A stretch of 64,000 bases of DNA, from contig CAJSYZ010000001.1 in NCBI GenBank assembly GCA_910574455.1, positions 4,757,424 through 4,821,423 of the forward strand. The letters are read 5' to 3'. Origin of the DNA: Trichaptum fuscoviolaceum. Its lineage: Eukaryota; Basidiomycota; Agaricomycetes; Hymenochaetales; Trichaptaceae. The position numbers and the translations under genes are program-made. Of the stretch, positions 30,784 to 42,926 are shown one piece after another (the first letter of the stretch is position 1; each line of letters begins with the position of its first letter). The notes under the pieces are model-generated. The model was not told the origin of the DNA. It made no database searches and worked only from the letters and a program-made list of their open reading frames with translations.

Positions 30784-31823
30784 TCAAGCACACATACAGC
30801 ACAGAAGTAATATACACCATACTCTTCTGCCGCAGACAGGAACAGTCCCATTGTGAGTAGCTGCCCAACTTTCAGCAGCTGCAGCTGTATCAAACGTCAG
30901 TGTTGGTGGAGGTACAGTGTCTTCAGGATTTCCCCAGCCGCCCCACATGCTCTCTTCACCATTTGCGCCTATGCCTTCGTCATCCTTGCTCGTCCTCAAC
31001 GCAAACCCGTATTGAACCAGTGTCAAGCCAAGACCAGCCCGAGCACGGAGCTTCGCCGCATGTGTAGTATGCAGGAGTTAAGTAAGCAGAAAGCCCGGAA
31101 ACAGAAACAAGCATGTTCCAAGCAAACGAGAAGAGTGTGCCCGTTGCGAGACCATCAATCGTGAGCTCGCCTGAAAGCGTCATTCCCGGAGATAAGGACG
31201 AAGGCGCATGGACTGACGTCTCCGAGTACGGCGGGACATCATCCGCCTGAGCAGCGGCGTACCATAATGGTGCATCCTTCTGTGTGTCCTCCGGTACAAC
31301 ACGGACACCGTCTTCTAATGAATATGGAAGGCAGAAGTAGCCGAAACAATCACATTAGAATCCACAGTAAAGAAGCAATATGTTAATGCAGTAAAATAGG
31401 CGCACCTTCCACTCGTGACATTTGCAAAGACACCATTATTCCCAGTCCCGATGCCAACGGCCCGCCTTCGTTCCTTGCGCCGACTTCCAGTTAAGCAACC
31501 TGCAATTTGGCCAGGGAGGATGCGGCGTGCGCAGTCAAAGCCCGGGCCACGTACCCATGTGCCACAATTCAACCTTGGACGTGCAGCAGGACCAGCTGTG
31601 CTTGAGTACTAGTTTGCCCCGTGTTTCCGGCAGCTACAAAGCTCACTGCACCCGACACATTTGCGCTTGGTGTCCGCTTGTAGCCAGTGTTGGATGTCCT
31701 TACAGACAAAGTCGGCTTTGCACTGCCGCAGGGTGTAGACACGGAGACGCTGCTGTTGTTGCTGACTCGGGTGGTGGAGTCAAGAATGCGTGGAAACAAC
31801 CTGCTGTGAAAGGTAGTCATCAC
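30784..31823 (-). other. Minus-strand ORF cluster, unassigned
   Basis: Four open stretches on the minus strand may belong to one decayed or spliced gene: a Ser/Thr-rich piece (31823-31569, with SVSTPCGSAKPTLSVRTSN), a piece with CGTWVRGPGFDCARR (31572-31417) ending at a plausible donor GTGCGC, a piece after a possible acceptor near 31315 (EDGVRVVPEDTQKDAPLWYA) reaching FSFAWNMLVSVSGLSAYL, and a last piece with WGNPEDTVPPPTLTF (31026-30784). Frames do not join cleanly. I recognise no family. Repeats flank it on both sides, so it could be cargo of a repeat element or chance. Confidence 0.25.
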
Positions 31824-31839
31824 ATGACTGTATCTCCTG

Positions 31840-31865
31840 CCTAAAAGGGTTAATTACCCTTTTAG
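31840..31865. repeat. Near-perfect palindrome
   Basis: CCTAAAAGGGT...ACCCTTTTAGG, 11-bp arms around a 4-bp AT centre (TAAT-type). It could form a strong hairpin or bind a dimeric protein. No gene start or end nearby explains it. Confidence 0.85.
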
Positions 31866-32402
31866 GAAATTTACGTGACCGGATCAGTTTTCGCAGAGAA
31901 TCGACACAGTTGCGTTTTTCTAAGGAACCCAAGCGAACCCTACGGTTCGCGGGAATTTTTTCCCGTGGCGGGGAATGGACTGAGTGTATGCCAACTTACT
32001 TTCTGTTTGAAAGATTTACAGTTCATGTCGACACATCCCTCCGGGATACATGTTCATCACTGTCAGTGTGGCGTACAAAACCCTCTCAAGCACACACTGC
32101 TCCCAATGACACCCGCTCAGTTCGGATGAGCGGGGGTAAACCTGATGTTGAGCGGAATTTCCCCCGTCCTTTTAGTCGGAAAAGCGACCGCTTTCGTCCA
32201 TGGGCGTTTGGGTCGTCTTCAGCTTCGACCATTCAGAGAACGGCTCAGGAATTCTTGTTCGGGGATTAACATGGCAGAGCATTCTATTTGCACTAGCTCA
32301 TCAATGGATATTACGGTGCAGTGGTATAAAATAGTAGTACAAAATGATGAAACAACAAGCCCGTTCGCACCCTTTTCATGGTTCTAACAGAGGGCCAGTG
32401 CT

Positions 32403-35085
32403 TCACCTTGATACTTTTAATGACACTGGGACGGGGTTGGTCCCCGAAATTGATGGAGCACTCTGTTCGTCATGACGAGGCAGAGCTGGCACCATTTCTG
32501 AAATCCATCCGATGATTTGTGGCGCCTTGATCGTGATTCTGTCCAGGGACGGAAGATATTTAGATGAGTGTCATGCTTAGAATTGCATGTATCCAATACG
32601 CACCTACACCCAGTGGAGGTTGTCTCGCATTTCGCTGAGCTATTTTCGGTGTGATCGGTATTGGATTTCGATACAGAGAAAGGACCGAACGACAGGGACG
32701 TAGAGCTCTTTGAAGTTGTCGTGTCGAAATGTCTTTGGATTGCCGAAGTATCGCCCGAGATTTCAAGGACCACATTACAGGCCAGCAGGAACGCTATTAT
32801 AGAACAACGTTACATTAGTGCGCTTTGGGGGCGAATAAGAACTGTGAAACACACCGGTGGGGTACAGAGGAAATAAGCTATATCGCTGTAATTCTTCCTC
32901 CCGTTCCTCTCGGCCAATATTTGAGGCGATTTGCTTGTTGTTGTCTGGATCCATGAGTGCAGAAAGTCTCATCTGGCCGGGAGAAATGCTATAAACGAAT
33001 CAGGTGCTTGCCTTGCGAAGTGTGAATTACTCCTTACTATGCGCCCGGTGCTGCACGTAGATCATCATCAAAGAACAGTTCCGGACGAAGCCAGGCTCTA
33101 TGAATGTCAACGCGCATGCATTCGAAAGAAACTCTGACGTTGGAGTTCGCCATTTGCTTCTGTGCATCGAAGGTCGACTTGTGGTACGAGTTACTGCTCT
33201 CCGCACCAAATAGCCCATAACGAAAGCTAGTCTTTGATGCTGTGTCTACCGTGTGTTGCGATGAGCTTGAGCTCTCGTATGTAGATGAGACCTGAACTGC
33301 AATGGCAGTGAAATAATCTTCTAGCTTTGACGCAGCACTGATTCCCTCAGATCCCGCAGGAGTATCACCTTTTTTTGCCTTCAACACCCCGGGAGGCAAG
33401 ACGTCGCCGAAGAACATATCAGAAGGATTGCCAATGTTTTCCTTAAGTAGGCGCTGTCTATCCTTTTCCAACTCTTGTATCTTCTTTGTATTCTCCTTGA
33501 TCTCTTCGCTCAGTTGCGTATGCGGCATTGTAAGCATAGCCTTTAAAGCCTCGAGGCTCATCGCGCTGACACGCTCAAGGGATTCCTTGTCATACGTTTT
33601 GAACGCCTCATCAAGACTTTCTTTGGCACCAGAAGCTGCTTTTGAAGCCGTTTTGATTTCTTCTTCTTTAGCACCACTGGGAAAAATATGAGAGTACATC
33701 TCGCTAATTAGATATATTGAGGGACACACCGTTTTCTAATGACGTTGTCGCGTTCTGTGGACTTTTCGATATAGTCCTTCAACGCTTTTTTCAGTGTTTC
33801 ATTTGCCCCATGAGCGGAGGGAGGACCTTCGTCAAATCCTGTCAACTCTGTCGTGTTCTGAAGAGGATTAATAGGAGGTTTGGCGCGAAAATACATGATT
33901 TACTTCTTGAAGAGCCTCTATCATCTTGTTCTTCTTCTCTAGGTTCGAGATATCCCAAGTGAGCTGAGAGACGGTTCTTGTCCCATCTATCCCGAATAAC
34001 ATCTTCCGACGCGCCATCCAAGCCCTACCAGGGGTAAATTTAATCAATATGTCAGCCGGAAGACGAGCTCTTTCTCACCAGTTACTTGGAGTCAGGCTGA
34101 CTTTCGGATAAATGAGTGACCCGTCATTGTTCATCACGACGTTGCTCCTCATGGCTTCCTGGAAGTTGGTTAGACGCTTTCTAAATGCAACAGAGAGAGG
34201 AACGAGGTACTTTGCTCTGTTCCACACGGGCCATCGCCGAATCATTGTCCACAACAGCAAACCAGTACTCAACAGCCTCCTTCCTTCCATGGATGACCCA
34301 GTCTTTGTACGCGCCTTCGACATCGTTGCGCAGCGATCGTCCGTGCTCATTTACCCATCTGTCATATGCTGCACGTCGCTCAGCAAGCGTCTTCAAGAAA
34401 GGATCATTCATAATCCTGTTATACGCATTGTCGAATTTCTTAATTCTTCGCTCATCAGCATCGGTATAAGTTTTTTGCTTCTCGATATAAGCTTCCAAGT
34501 AAGTCTTCCCTGGCCTCCTAGGATCTTCCGAGAGTAGCCAATCCATGGCCCTCTGGTACCTTTTCTCTGCGTCAGTGAGTGCATTTGGATCCTCGATCTC
34601 AACACCAACAGTCGTCCCTGTCAGGTGTGAATTACTGAGTAGTTGGATCAATTGAGATTACATGTGTGCTTACCGCTTGGGACAAGCTTGCCCAGCACCG
34701 CTTGATAACTGCGCGACACGGATCTACCGGTAGGACCCAGCTGTACCGGTGCGAGCGCGGGCATTTCATCGCACAAAATGGCCTGGTTTAGTTCTGTGAC
34801 AGTAGGCAGAGTTATCGTCTCCAGTTTTCCATCCTTATCGAACCCCTCCATGTATTCCTAGCTCAACTATTGGTAAGATCTCAATATCTCAAAGCAATTT
34901 CACGGCGCAGAATAACTTACAGAAAGATTAACGACTTTTCCTGGAACCATCACATGGAAGAATTGTCCAGGTGGGGAGGGCAATGCATTGCGAATGGCCT
35001 CTCTAAGTCGATAGGAGATTGTTGCCATGCGCTCGACGCCGACCGCCTCCATCGCATCCAGCTTCTCTTCGACGTTGGACGACAT
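32403..35085 (-). CDS. Uncharacterised ~720-aa family, paralogue A
   Basis: First of three paralogues. ATG at 35085 (MSSNVEEKLDAMEAVG), TGA at 32403-32405, with introns at the same places as paralogue B. Order of blocks: N-terminal QFFHVMVPGKVVNL; LPTVTELNQAILCDEMPAL and VQLGPTGRSVSRSYQAVLGK (34690-34850); a charged helical block with DPNALTDAEKRYQRAMDWLL and RSLRNDVEGAYKDWVIHGRK (34225-34610); SLIYPKVSLTPSNW (34080-34120); a coiled coil (about 33430-33700) with LSEEIKENTKKIQELEKDRQ; then VRVSFECMRVDIHRAWLRPE (33085-33145), ISPGQMRLSALMDPDN (32925-32985), LACNVVLEISGDTSAIQRHF (32710-32780) and APQIIGWISEMVPALPR (32460-32510). No signal peptide or clear membrane span. All exons are open, so the gene looks functional. 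Function unknown. Confidence 0.82.
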
Positions 35086-36779
35086 GACCGGGTACACAGA
35101 TATTTTGTTGATTACTGCTGAGTCTCACCGTCGCTGACCCGAATTTTATCATCCGCACGATTGCGATGTTGTTCCGCACATGATGATTCCGATTGCAGAA
35201 ATCCTTTGAGCACGAAACGTCAAAAGCACTTCCGTGCGCGGACAAGCCACGAAGTGCAAGACTCGCTCTGTCGGTACTGTCGTCCACAGAGGCAAGGAGA
35301 GATAGATATGTATGCTTGTAGGTCGCCTTTGGAAGGGCCCTGAGGGTGTTCGATGGGAAAAGCAAATAATTCCTGGCCCGATACTGATCCTCCCAAGCGC
35401 CACATCTGGAAGGTAGATGTGCTGAGAGTATTGTGATAGAGAGCGTTGATGACGGAAAGGACAAGAAGTTTGTGTTGGATGTGGGGGCGAACTTGAAAGC
35501 AACGAGGCAGCGATAAAAGAGGCCAATTGATAGGCGCCAGTATCCCGTCCAAACCATCACCATCCCTGCCGCCTACACAACTCGTCTACCAGCTCAAGAC
35601 TGACGGACAATCGCAGCAGATATTCATTCAAGATGAGATGAGCGAAAGGAGCAAAGTATCTGAGGAATATATCTGTGACGTGGTTGTTTTGGTTTCCTTC
35701 TGCAGACTGGTCTCTACTTAACGGATTGGGTGCACCGCACATATCTTTGCGAGCTACTGCCTCACAACAGCGCCGAGACGCTGAATAGGGGGGCCAAAAT
35801 GTATCATGCATAAGCCGGCCGTCCTTCTAAGCAAAAGTCCTCAACCTCGACTACCACCGACCCATCGACTCCGATGGTTCATTATATCCTCCGCCGGGTG
35901 AGTTATCACACTGGTATAATTTGACCTTCGAGTCTAATAGCTTCAAATAGATGCAGAAACATGAGATACTATGGATTGGACACTACCAACCAACTCAAGG
36001 CGGCTTCACCGACGCTCAGGCTGGCGACTTCGTTTGACTATGTTAGGTGTCATCATGCAAAGTCATTGATGCACTACTTTATGGCCTACTCCAACGAATC
36101 GTGCATGAAGAGCTATAGCAGGGCAGCTTACGCTTCAGGTCCTCCTGCGCTTCAATCATGTCGTGTCGTTGTAGATGCACACAGTCCCCCTTTTACCAAC
36201 GCATCTCTCATCGTATCTAACTTAGCCGACTTCGAGAATGTCTTTTCAACATCTGCTTAGCGTTTGTGCTGTATCAAGCGACATGCGTTGAGCTATTGAA
36301 GGATGTAGAGTCCAAACGCTCAACGCATTACTGTGCTGTTCGTAACTAAGAATGATAGAAAAGTGTGTAGTACTAGGAACGGGTCAAAATCACGTGCACA
36401 ACTTCCGAGTCTTTGAAGTTTGAACTTCAGCGTTCAACTTGAAATTGTATACCGTGCATTCCGCCCCGTTCAATGCACAAGTCTGCCAGCTATTACTTCA
36501 GTACTACTAACGGTGACAGCGACGAGCCATACGCCATGATAATCGCCTGTCGGAAGGTCGATTGATACCGTTCGGATGCATGTCCGCACAAGGAAATGTT
36601 CCAGGCTTTAATGCTTGAAACGGGTTCCCGATAGATAGCCTTCAGTCGGAATCATGGTGTCAGCGACATTGCAATTCTACAAGAATGTGCGTTATAAAGG
36701 CTCTCAGACAATGTGAATTCTGGAGCTTACCCATCAGTAACTCTCACCAGAATCCAGCAAACGTACCAGATATCCAGTC
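35086..36779. other. Divergent intergenic region between paralogues A and B
   Basis: About 1.7 kb between two divergent start codons. Minus-strand frames at 35149-35563 overlap each other in different phases and show no family. A plus-strand frame at 35961-36260 (DTTNQLKAASPTLRLATSF) has no recognised domain. 36360-36520 carries a few genome words (TAGTACTAGG, CTTCAGCGTTCAACTTGAA). Promoters of both paralogues must lie here, but no element can be picked out. Confidence 0.4.
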
Positions 36780-39464
36780 ATGGCGGATGGCGAAGGCAAC
36801 CAACTTGGTAAGAAGCAGGAGGATATAGAGAAGGAGATGATGGAACGCACCGCATCCATATCCCTCAAAATCAGGGAAACGCTTCGAGCAACACTACCGT
36901 CCGCCCCCGAACAGTTCTTCCATGTGATGGTTCCGGGAAAGGTCGTTAATCTCGAAGTGCGTTCTTATACTCCCTAGAAAGTACTTTTCTTCGATTCTGA
37001 GCATTCATCGGTTTAGGACTACATGGAGGGCTTTGATGAAAAGACTGGCAAACAGACGACGATAGTTTTGCCAACCGTTACAGAGCTCAATCAGGCTATC
37101 TTGTGCGATGATATGCCCGCACTTTCAACTGTTCAACTGGGACCTACAGGCAGGTCCGTGTCCCGCAGTTATGCAGCAACGCTTAGCAAGCTCGTTCCAA
37201 ATGGTATGTCGTGAAATTACCTCTACTCAAACTCGTTCACTCATTTGTACACTTCGATAGGAACGACTGTAGGTGTCGAAGTGGGAGATCCCAACGCCCT
37301 CACCGATGCAGAAAAGAGGTATGAGAGGGCTATGGAATGGCTTCTCGCTGAGGATTCCAGGAATCCCGGAAAGTCCCACTTGGACTCTTACATCGAAAGG
37401 CAAAAGGTCTACACCGAAGCCGAAGAGCGAAAGATCAAGAGATTTGATGACGCTTACATGAGCATCAGCAGCGACCCTTTCATAAAGACGTTATTTGAGC
37501 AGCGTGCTGCATACGATAGATGGGTCAACGAGAACGGCCGCTCACTGCGCAATGACGTAGAAGGCGCGTACAAAGATTGGGTCATACATGGCAGAAAGGA
37601 GGCGGTTGAGTACTGGTTTGCCATGGTGGACAATGATTCGGCGATGGCTCGAGTTGAACAGAGCAAGGTTCTTACATCTTCTTCGACGGTTATAATGTTA
37701 CTGATATGCTTACAGGAAGCAATGAGGAACAATGTCGTCATGAACATTGACGGATCAGTTGTTTATCCTAAAGTGTCGTTAACGCCTAGCAATTGGTAAG
37801 ATTCGGATACAGCTCAGTCAGCATTTCGTCTAATTTGTCATGGTTAGGGCTTGGATTGCGAAACAAAAGATGTTATCAAAGACAGACGGAACAGAAACAG
37901 CTTCTCAACTAACATTTGAGATTATGCGTCTCCAGAGGAAGAACAGAATGATAAAGGCACTGATGAACGTAAGAGAATTCTAATCTGCGATAAACTCTGT
38001 ACTTACATTATCGTCAGAAACCTCCGGTGATAAAAGGACCTGACGGCAATCCTCTCCAAATCCCGGACGGAGAGGAGGCAGGCGAGGCTGTTAAGAAAGC
38101 GATGCAGGATTATGTGGAGGCGAGGACAAAACTCAACGACGAGCTACGGAAGCCGTAAGTCCATTGCGCTTGAAAGCAGTGGACAGTTGGATTGACAGTG
38201 ACGCCATTTGTTCTTTCAAGTGACGCTTCGGATGCTGATAAAGAGAAATGCAAAGAGGCGGCAAAGAAAGCCCAAGAAGCACTCGATACTGCAAAAGAAA
38301 AATACAACAAGGAAGCCATCGAACGACTTAGCTTGCTGAGCCTCAAGGCTGTGGGTGATATCTACAGTAAGCAGTCTGAGAAACTGCAACCGGAGTTTGA
38401 AAACAACGAGGAGGCTATCAAAAAACTGGAGGCGAGACGGGATGCTATACTTAAAAAGAATATTGATGACCCCGTGCTCAAGGAGCTTTTGCCATCTGAT
38501 GCAGGAACAAAAGCGCCAGAAACTGCCAAAGATAAAGCGGACTATTTCACTTCCATCACGGTGGAAGTTTCGTCGTCTTACGATCATTCGAAGTCTAGTC
38601 AACACGCAGTGACAGGTGGGGCGAAAGTGAAGGCAGGTTATGGGCAGCTGGCCCTCGCAGCTGGAGTTGCACACACCAAAACGTCGGGCGATGCAGAGAG
38701 CCAGATGGCAAAATCTAACGTCAAAGTCTCATTTGAATGCATGCGAGTGGACATCGACAGGCCTTGGCTGCGTCCGGAGTTGTTCTATGACGAGGATCTG
38801 CGTGCGGGACCGGGGGCACAGTAAGTCAGATATTTCTGCATTTTGAGTTAGGCTTCTGACACGTTAGTAGCATTTCTCCTGGTTATACGAGGCTCGCAGC
38901 ACTTATGGATCCAGACAATGCCGACATCGAAGGTAAAATATCGGCAACGGAAAGGGAGTTAGAATTAGATCGATACAACGTATTCCCACTCTACCCAACA
39001 GGTACGCAGCTGAAGCTTTACTTCCTCCCGTCATGCCTCAGCGTGTTAACGTGCCCCAATAGCATTCTTGTTGGCCTGTAACGTTGTTTTAGAGATTTCT
39101 GGGGAGACAACGGCGATTCAGACTCACTTCGACACGTCAGAAACGACAGCGTCGGTCGGTTTAGAGTACGGCCCGATAAAAATTCCGGATCCATTGCCGG
39201 TCGGACTTAGTGCGAGCGCATCGTCCAAAAGCGAGAATAAACATTCAACCTGCGAAATAACTGCCAATGGGTGCAGGTGAGTAATGAGTCATGAAGAGGT
39301 AGCCGTGATATAACACTAACATGCAACCGCCTTTACCTTGACTTATTAGAATTACGGTAATGTCTCCGCAAATCATTGGATGGATTTCGCAGATGGTACC
39401 TGCTTTGCCTCGCAAAAACCAACTGGTCATCCCTGAAAATTCGGCATCCGCACCCGTTCTTTAA
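36780..39464 (+). CDS. Uncharacterised ~720-aa family, paralogue B
   Basis: The clearest copy. Ten exons can be read: 36780-36956, 37017-37203, 37261-37667, 37716-37795, 37848-37968, 38018-38154, 38221-38820, 38871-39001, 39063-39276 and 39350-39464; together 2,169 nt, 722 residues, with a good frame at each junction. The N-terminal third has LPTVTELNQAILCDDMPAL and QLGPTGRSVSRSYAATLSKL. The next part is highly charged and helical (EKRYERAMEWLLAEDSR, RSLRNDVEGAYKDWVIHGRK). Residues about 390-450 form a coiled coil (KKAQEALDTAKEKYNKEAIE). The C-terminal third is the most conserved: NVKVSFECMRVDIDRPWLRP, ISPGYTRLAALMDPDN, FPLYPT, FLLACNVVLEISGETTAIQT and SPQIIGWISQMVPALPR. No signal peptide or obvious membrane helix, so probably intracellular. 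I recognise no catalytic motif or named domain. Head-to-head with A, tail-to-tail with C. Confidence 0.88.
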
Positions 39465-40212
39465 CTAGCACATCTGATTTCTGTATCTTTCATCTGTAGT
39501 AGTTGTAGACTTTTCAGCCGATGTACGTTAAGTATATGTGTATACCTTAATTTATCAAATGCTTATACTATAACCTGACTGAAGAGCGAAGTCGAATGAA
39601 AAGTGAGTAGCGCAGGGACTTAGTGAAGGTAATGATGGTTCAACGTGCCGAGCACGGTAACATGTTTGTGGAAGACCAAATGCCAGGAGATAGCTTCAAG
39701 TTCTAAGTTACTAAATGATGTTGAATAGCATACGCAGCGCAATATGAGGCAACACTAGGATACCTTCAATTCGGAGTAAGGTGTATCTGACCTCAAGTGA
39801 CTCGGAGTTCATCCGATCGAATATATTTCCGTTATACTGTACAATATCGAACTTGACAGAAACACTGGAGTCTCGATCCACGCCGTTGCCTTCTCTTTCT
39901 TTGTCTTCTAGATTACTCTTGACTGTTGAGTAAACCTGCCTCTTTTTCTCAAGTAGTGTAATCCGCAGACTGCTACTCAATGATTGTTCATGCTCTCCCC
40001 GATAAACTAGACGGTCCACTTTATTCAAAAAACTACATATCGTACTCAATATAAACACAAAAATATACGATCTTTGGCTAATATCGCTTTTGTAGATAAC
40101 ATTACATTCACGCAGACAACCAAAATCAAAATACTCTTCCCTTTCTCTAACACACTTTAATGCTTTGTAGCCACTCCGTCTGCTAAGAGTGCTTCCTAGC
40201 AGTAACTGCGGC
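39465..40212. other. Convergent intergenic region between paralogues B and C
   Basis: 750 bp between the two 3' ends. A minus-strand open frame at 39711-40058 (115 codons, KREGNGVD-like charged middle and LRIEGILVLPH end) is the only long one. It has no recognised family and could be a short gene, an extended 3' region of C or chance. Confidence 0.35.
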
Positions 40213-42926
40213 TTATAAGATTGTTACAGCCCTTGTCGTAGCACCCGAATTTGTTGCAACAGTCGGTTGATTTTTTCGAGGCAGTGCTGGCAACATCTGC
40301 GAGATCCAGCCAATGATTTGCGGAGCCTTCACCGTAATTCTATCGAAATGCAGTAAAGTTATTATTCGTTTCAACACTGTGGCCCTTCGAACCAATACGT
40401 ACCTGCACCCACTCGAAGTGGTCTCGCAAGTCGAGTTGTTATTTGTGTCGCTTGTTGATACGGCTGGCTCAATGCTGAACGGGCCATAACCTACACTGAC
40501 TGAGGCCGCCGTAGAAGACGTGTCAAAGTGACTCTGAATTGCGGAAGTATCTCCGGAGATCTCTAAAACAATGTTACATGCCAGCAAGAAGGCTTTGCAT
40601 ATATACGTTAGCACAGTGAAGCGCGATGGCTGAAGGTTGAAACTGATAGAGAACGTACCAGTTGGGTACAACGGAAATGCTCTGTACCGTTGCAATTCTT
40701 CTTCTCGTTCAATCGGATTCAACTTGGTTTCCTTGTGATTGTCTGGATCCATGAGCGCCGAAAGCATCACGGGCCCCGGGGAGATGCTGTCCATGTATCA
40801 GGACCTGGGCATATGAAAGAAGACTGAAGCTTACCTTGCACCCGGCGCCGGGCAAAGGTCCTCGTCGTAAAACAATTCCGGACGCAGCCAAGGCCTGTCT
40901 ATGTCCACACGCATGCATTCGAATGAGACCTTGACGTTTGACTTCGCCAACTGTTTCTCTACGTCGGCCGAAGCCTGAGAATGCGCGACGCCGACCGAGC
41001 CAGTGAATCCCGCATACGCGCCCCGTGCTTCTAGGGATGTTTTTATAGCTTGTGAGCTTGAGGAGGATTTTTCGAACGACGATGAAGCTTCCAAAGTGAT
41101 GGAAGTAAAGAAGTCCGGTCTGTCTAAAGGAGCTTCAGACGCTTTAGCTTTGGTTTCCGGCGTTTCAGATGTTAAGACATCCTTGAGCAAAGGGTCGTCA
41201 GCATTCTTTTTCAGTATTTCCTCTCTTTCGGCTTTTAGTGCGTCTATCTCCCGATTGTTATTCACGAGTTCCTCTGCCAAGTCCTGGGACGAGTTCTTGT
41301 AAAGATCATCCAAGACTTGAATGCTCTTCGCACTCAGGCGATCAAGGGCTTCCTTGTTGTACTTCGCGGTCGCAGCATCAAGATTTTCCTTGGCAGTTTT
41401 CGCGTCGCTCGTTGCAGTTGTAATTGCTTCCTCCGTTGCATCACTCCAAATAATGAATAACATCAGCCATAGCTTCCACTAGTTTCATGCACAGAGAACT
41501 TACGTTTGCCGTTTGACATTGTCAAGCGTCACACTCTTTTCGATGTATTCCTCCATTTTTCCCTCAAGCTCCGCGTTTGCCGCTTCCTCCGGCGCGTTTG
41601 CCGCATCCTCCTTCGCGTTTGCCGCTTCCTCCTTCGCGACCTCCGCAACTCCTGCTACCGTCGGATTATTCTGCCGATACAATTAGCAGAAAGTCTTGTC
41701 GCAAACTTTTTATCTCACATTCATCATGGCCTCGATCATCCTATTCTTCCTCTCGAGGCGTAGAATATCCCATGTCAACTGGGAAGCTGTTTTCGTCCTA
41801 TCTGTCTTAGATAGCATTTTCTGCTTCGCGAGCCAAGCCCTATCCGTAGTATATTAGACGAATGCCAGCTGAATGACGGATCTACACCTCACCAGTTACT
41901 GGGCGAAAGCGAAACCTTTGGATAAGTGATTGTTCCGTCGGTGTTCGTCACCACGCTGTTCCTCATTGCTTCCTGTATGTAGATCAGTAACCTTATGTAA
42001 CCGTCGAGAAAGGTAGAAGTACCTTGCTCTGTTCAACTCGAGCCATCACTGAGTCATTGTCAACCACCGCAAACCAATATTCGACAGCCTCCTTTCGACC
42101 ATGGATAACCCAGTCTTTGTAGGCACCTTCCACGTCATTACGTAGCGACCGTCCATTCTCGCTGACCCATTTGTCATACGCAGCACGTTGTTCCGCAAGC
42201 GTTTTCCTGAGTGGATCCTTGGATATCCTATAGCGAGCTTCTTCAAACTTCTTGATTTTTCGCTCCTCAGCCTCGGTGTAAATTTTCTGCTTCGCAATGT
42301 AGGATTGCAAGTGGGACTTTCCGGGGTTCCTAGGATCTTCAGCGAGAAGCCATTCCATAGCCCTTTGGTACCTCTTCTCTGCGTCGGTAAGAGCATTAGG
42401 GTCTCCCACTTCAACACCTACAGTCGTTCCTATTAAAGTGTACATCATGAGCGGATGAGTTTGGGTAGAGATGATTAAAGACATGCCGCTTGGAACGAGC
42501 TTGCCGAGTATTGCTTGGTAACTGCGGGCCACGGACCTGCCGGTAGGTCCCAGTTGAACAGGTGAAAGTGCGGGCATATCATCGCAGAGAATGGCCTGAT
42601 TGAGTTCTGTGGCGGTGGGCAAAGTTATCGTCGTTTGTTTGCCAGTCTCCTCATCAAAACCGTCCATGTAGTCCTAGAACGATGGATGTTCAGTATCATA
42701 GTATGTCTGCGGTGTAGAAAAAGCGCACATCAAAGTTAAGAACTTTCCCTGGGACCATGACATGGAAGAACTGCTCGGCAGGCGCTGGCATAGCGTTACG
42801 AATCATTTCCCTCAACCTGAGAGAAATGACCGCGGTGCGTTTGAGGTGCTCTTTCTCCATCTCCTCCATCTTCTTTTTCATCTCTATCATCTTAGCCGAG
42901 TCCGCCTGAGTGTTATTTTTCGACAT
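40213..42926 (-). CDS. Uncharacterised ~720-aa family, paralogue C
   Basis: Third paralogue. ATG at 42926 (MSKNNTQADSAKMIEMKKK) and TAA at 40213-40215. The N-terminus has an extra Lys/Met/Glu helix before the common QFFHVMVPGKVLNFD block. LPTATELNQAILCDDMPALS, RSLRNDVEGAYKDWVIHGRK, VKVSFECMRVDIDRPWLRPE (40870-40930), LACNIVLEISGDTSAIQSHF and APQIIGWISQMLPALPR are all present in order. The linker before the coiled coil (about 41535-41660) is expanded to an Ala/Glu/Asn-rich imperfect repeat (VAKEEAANAKEDAANAPEEA), absent from A and B. Exons are open and splice sites sit at family positions, so it looks functional. Function unknown; the copies differ enough to be old duplicates rather than assembly artefacts. 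Confidence 0.85.

Larger units (their letters stand above)
29581..32402. other. Repeat-rich region with foldback elements
   Basis: 2.8 kb without a confident gene. It contains GTACTGA words (29640-29755), a tandem repeat (29795-29855), two structured foldback repeats (30079-30141 and 30674-30739), two copies of CGCGCTCGCTT(T/C)GCTCGCGC (about 30267 and 30433), a near-perfect palindrome (31840-31865) and two related hairpins (31933-31950 and 32112-32134). The blocks at 30000-30100 and 31860-31955 align loosely (ACGTGACC, then GACAC(A/G)GTTGC, then a hairpin and GCGGGAATT), so they belong to one repeat family. Confidence 0.55.

Noticed and set aside
39245..39430. Minus-strand frame at the end of paralogue B
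   Set aside because: Antisense to the last two exons and the intron of paralogue B.
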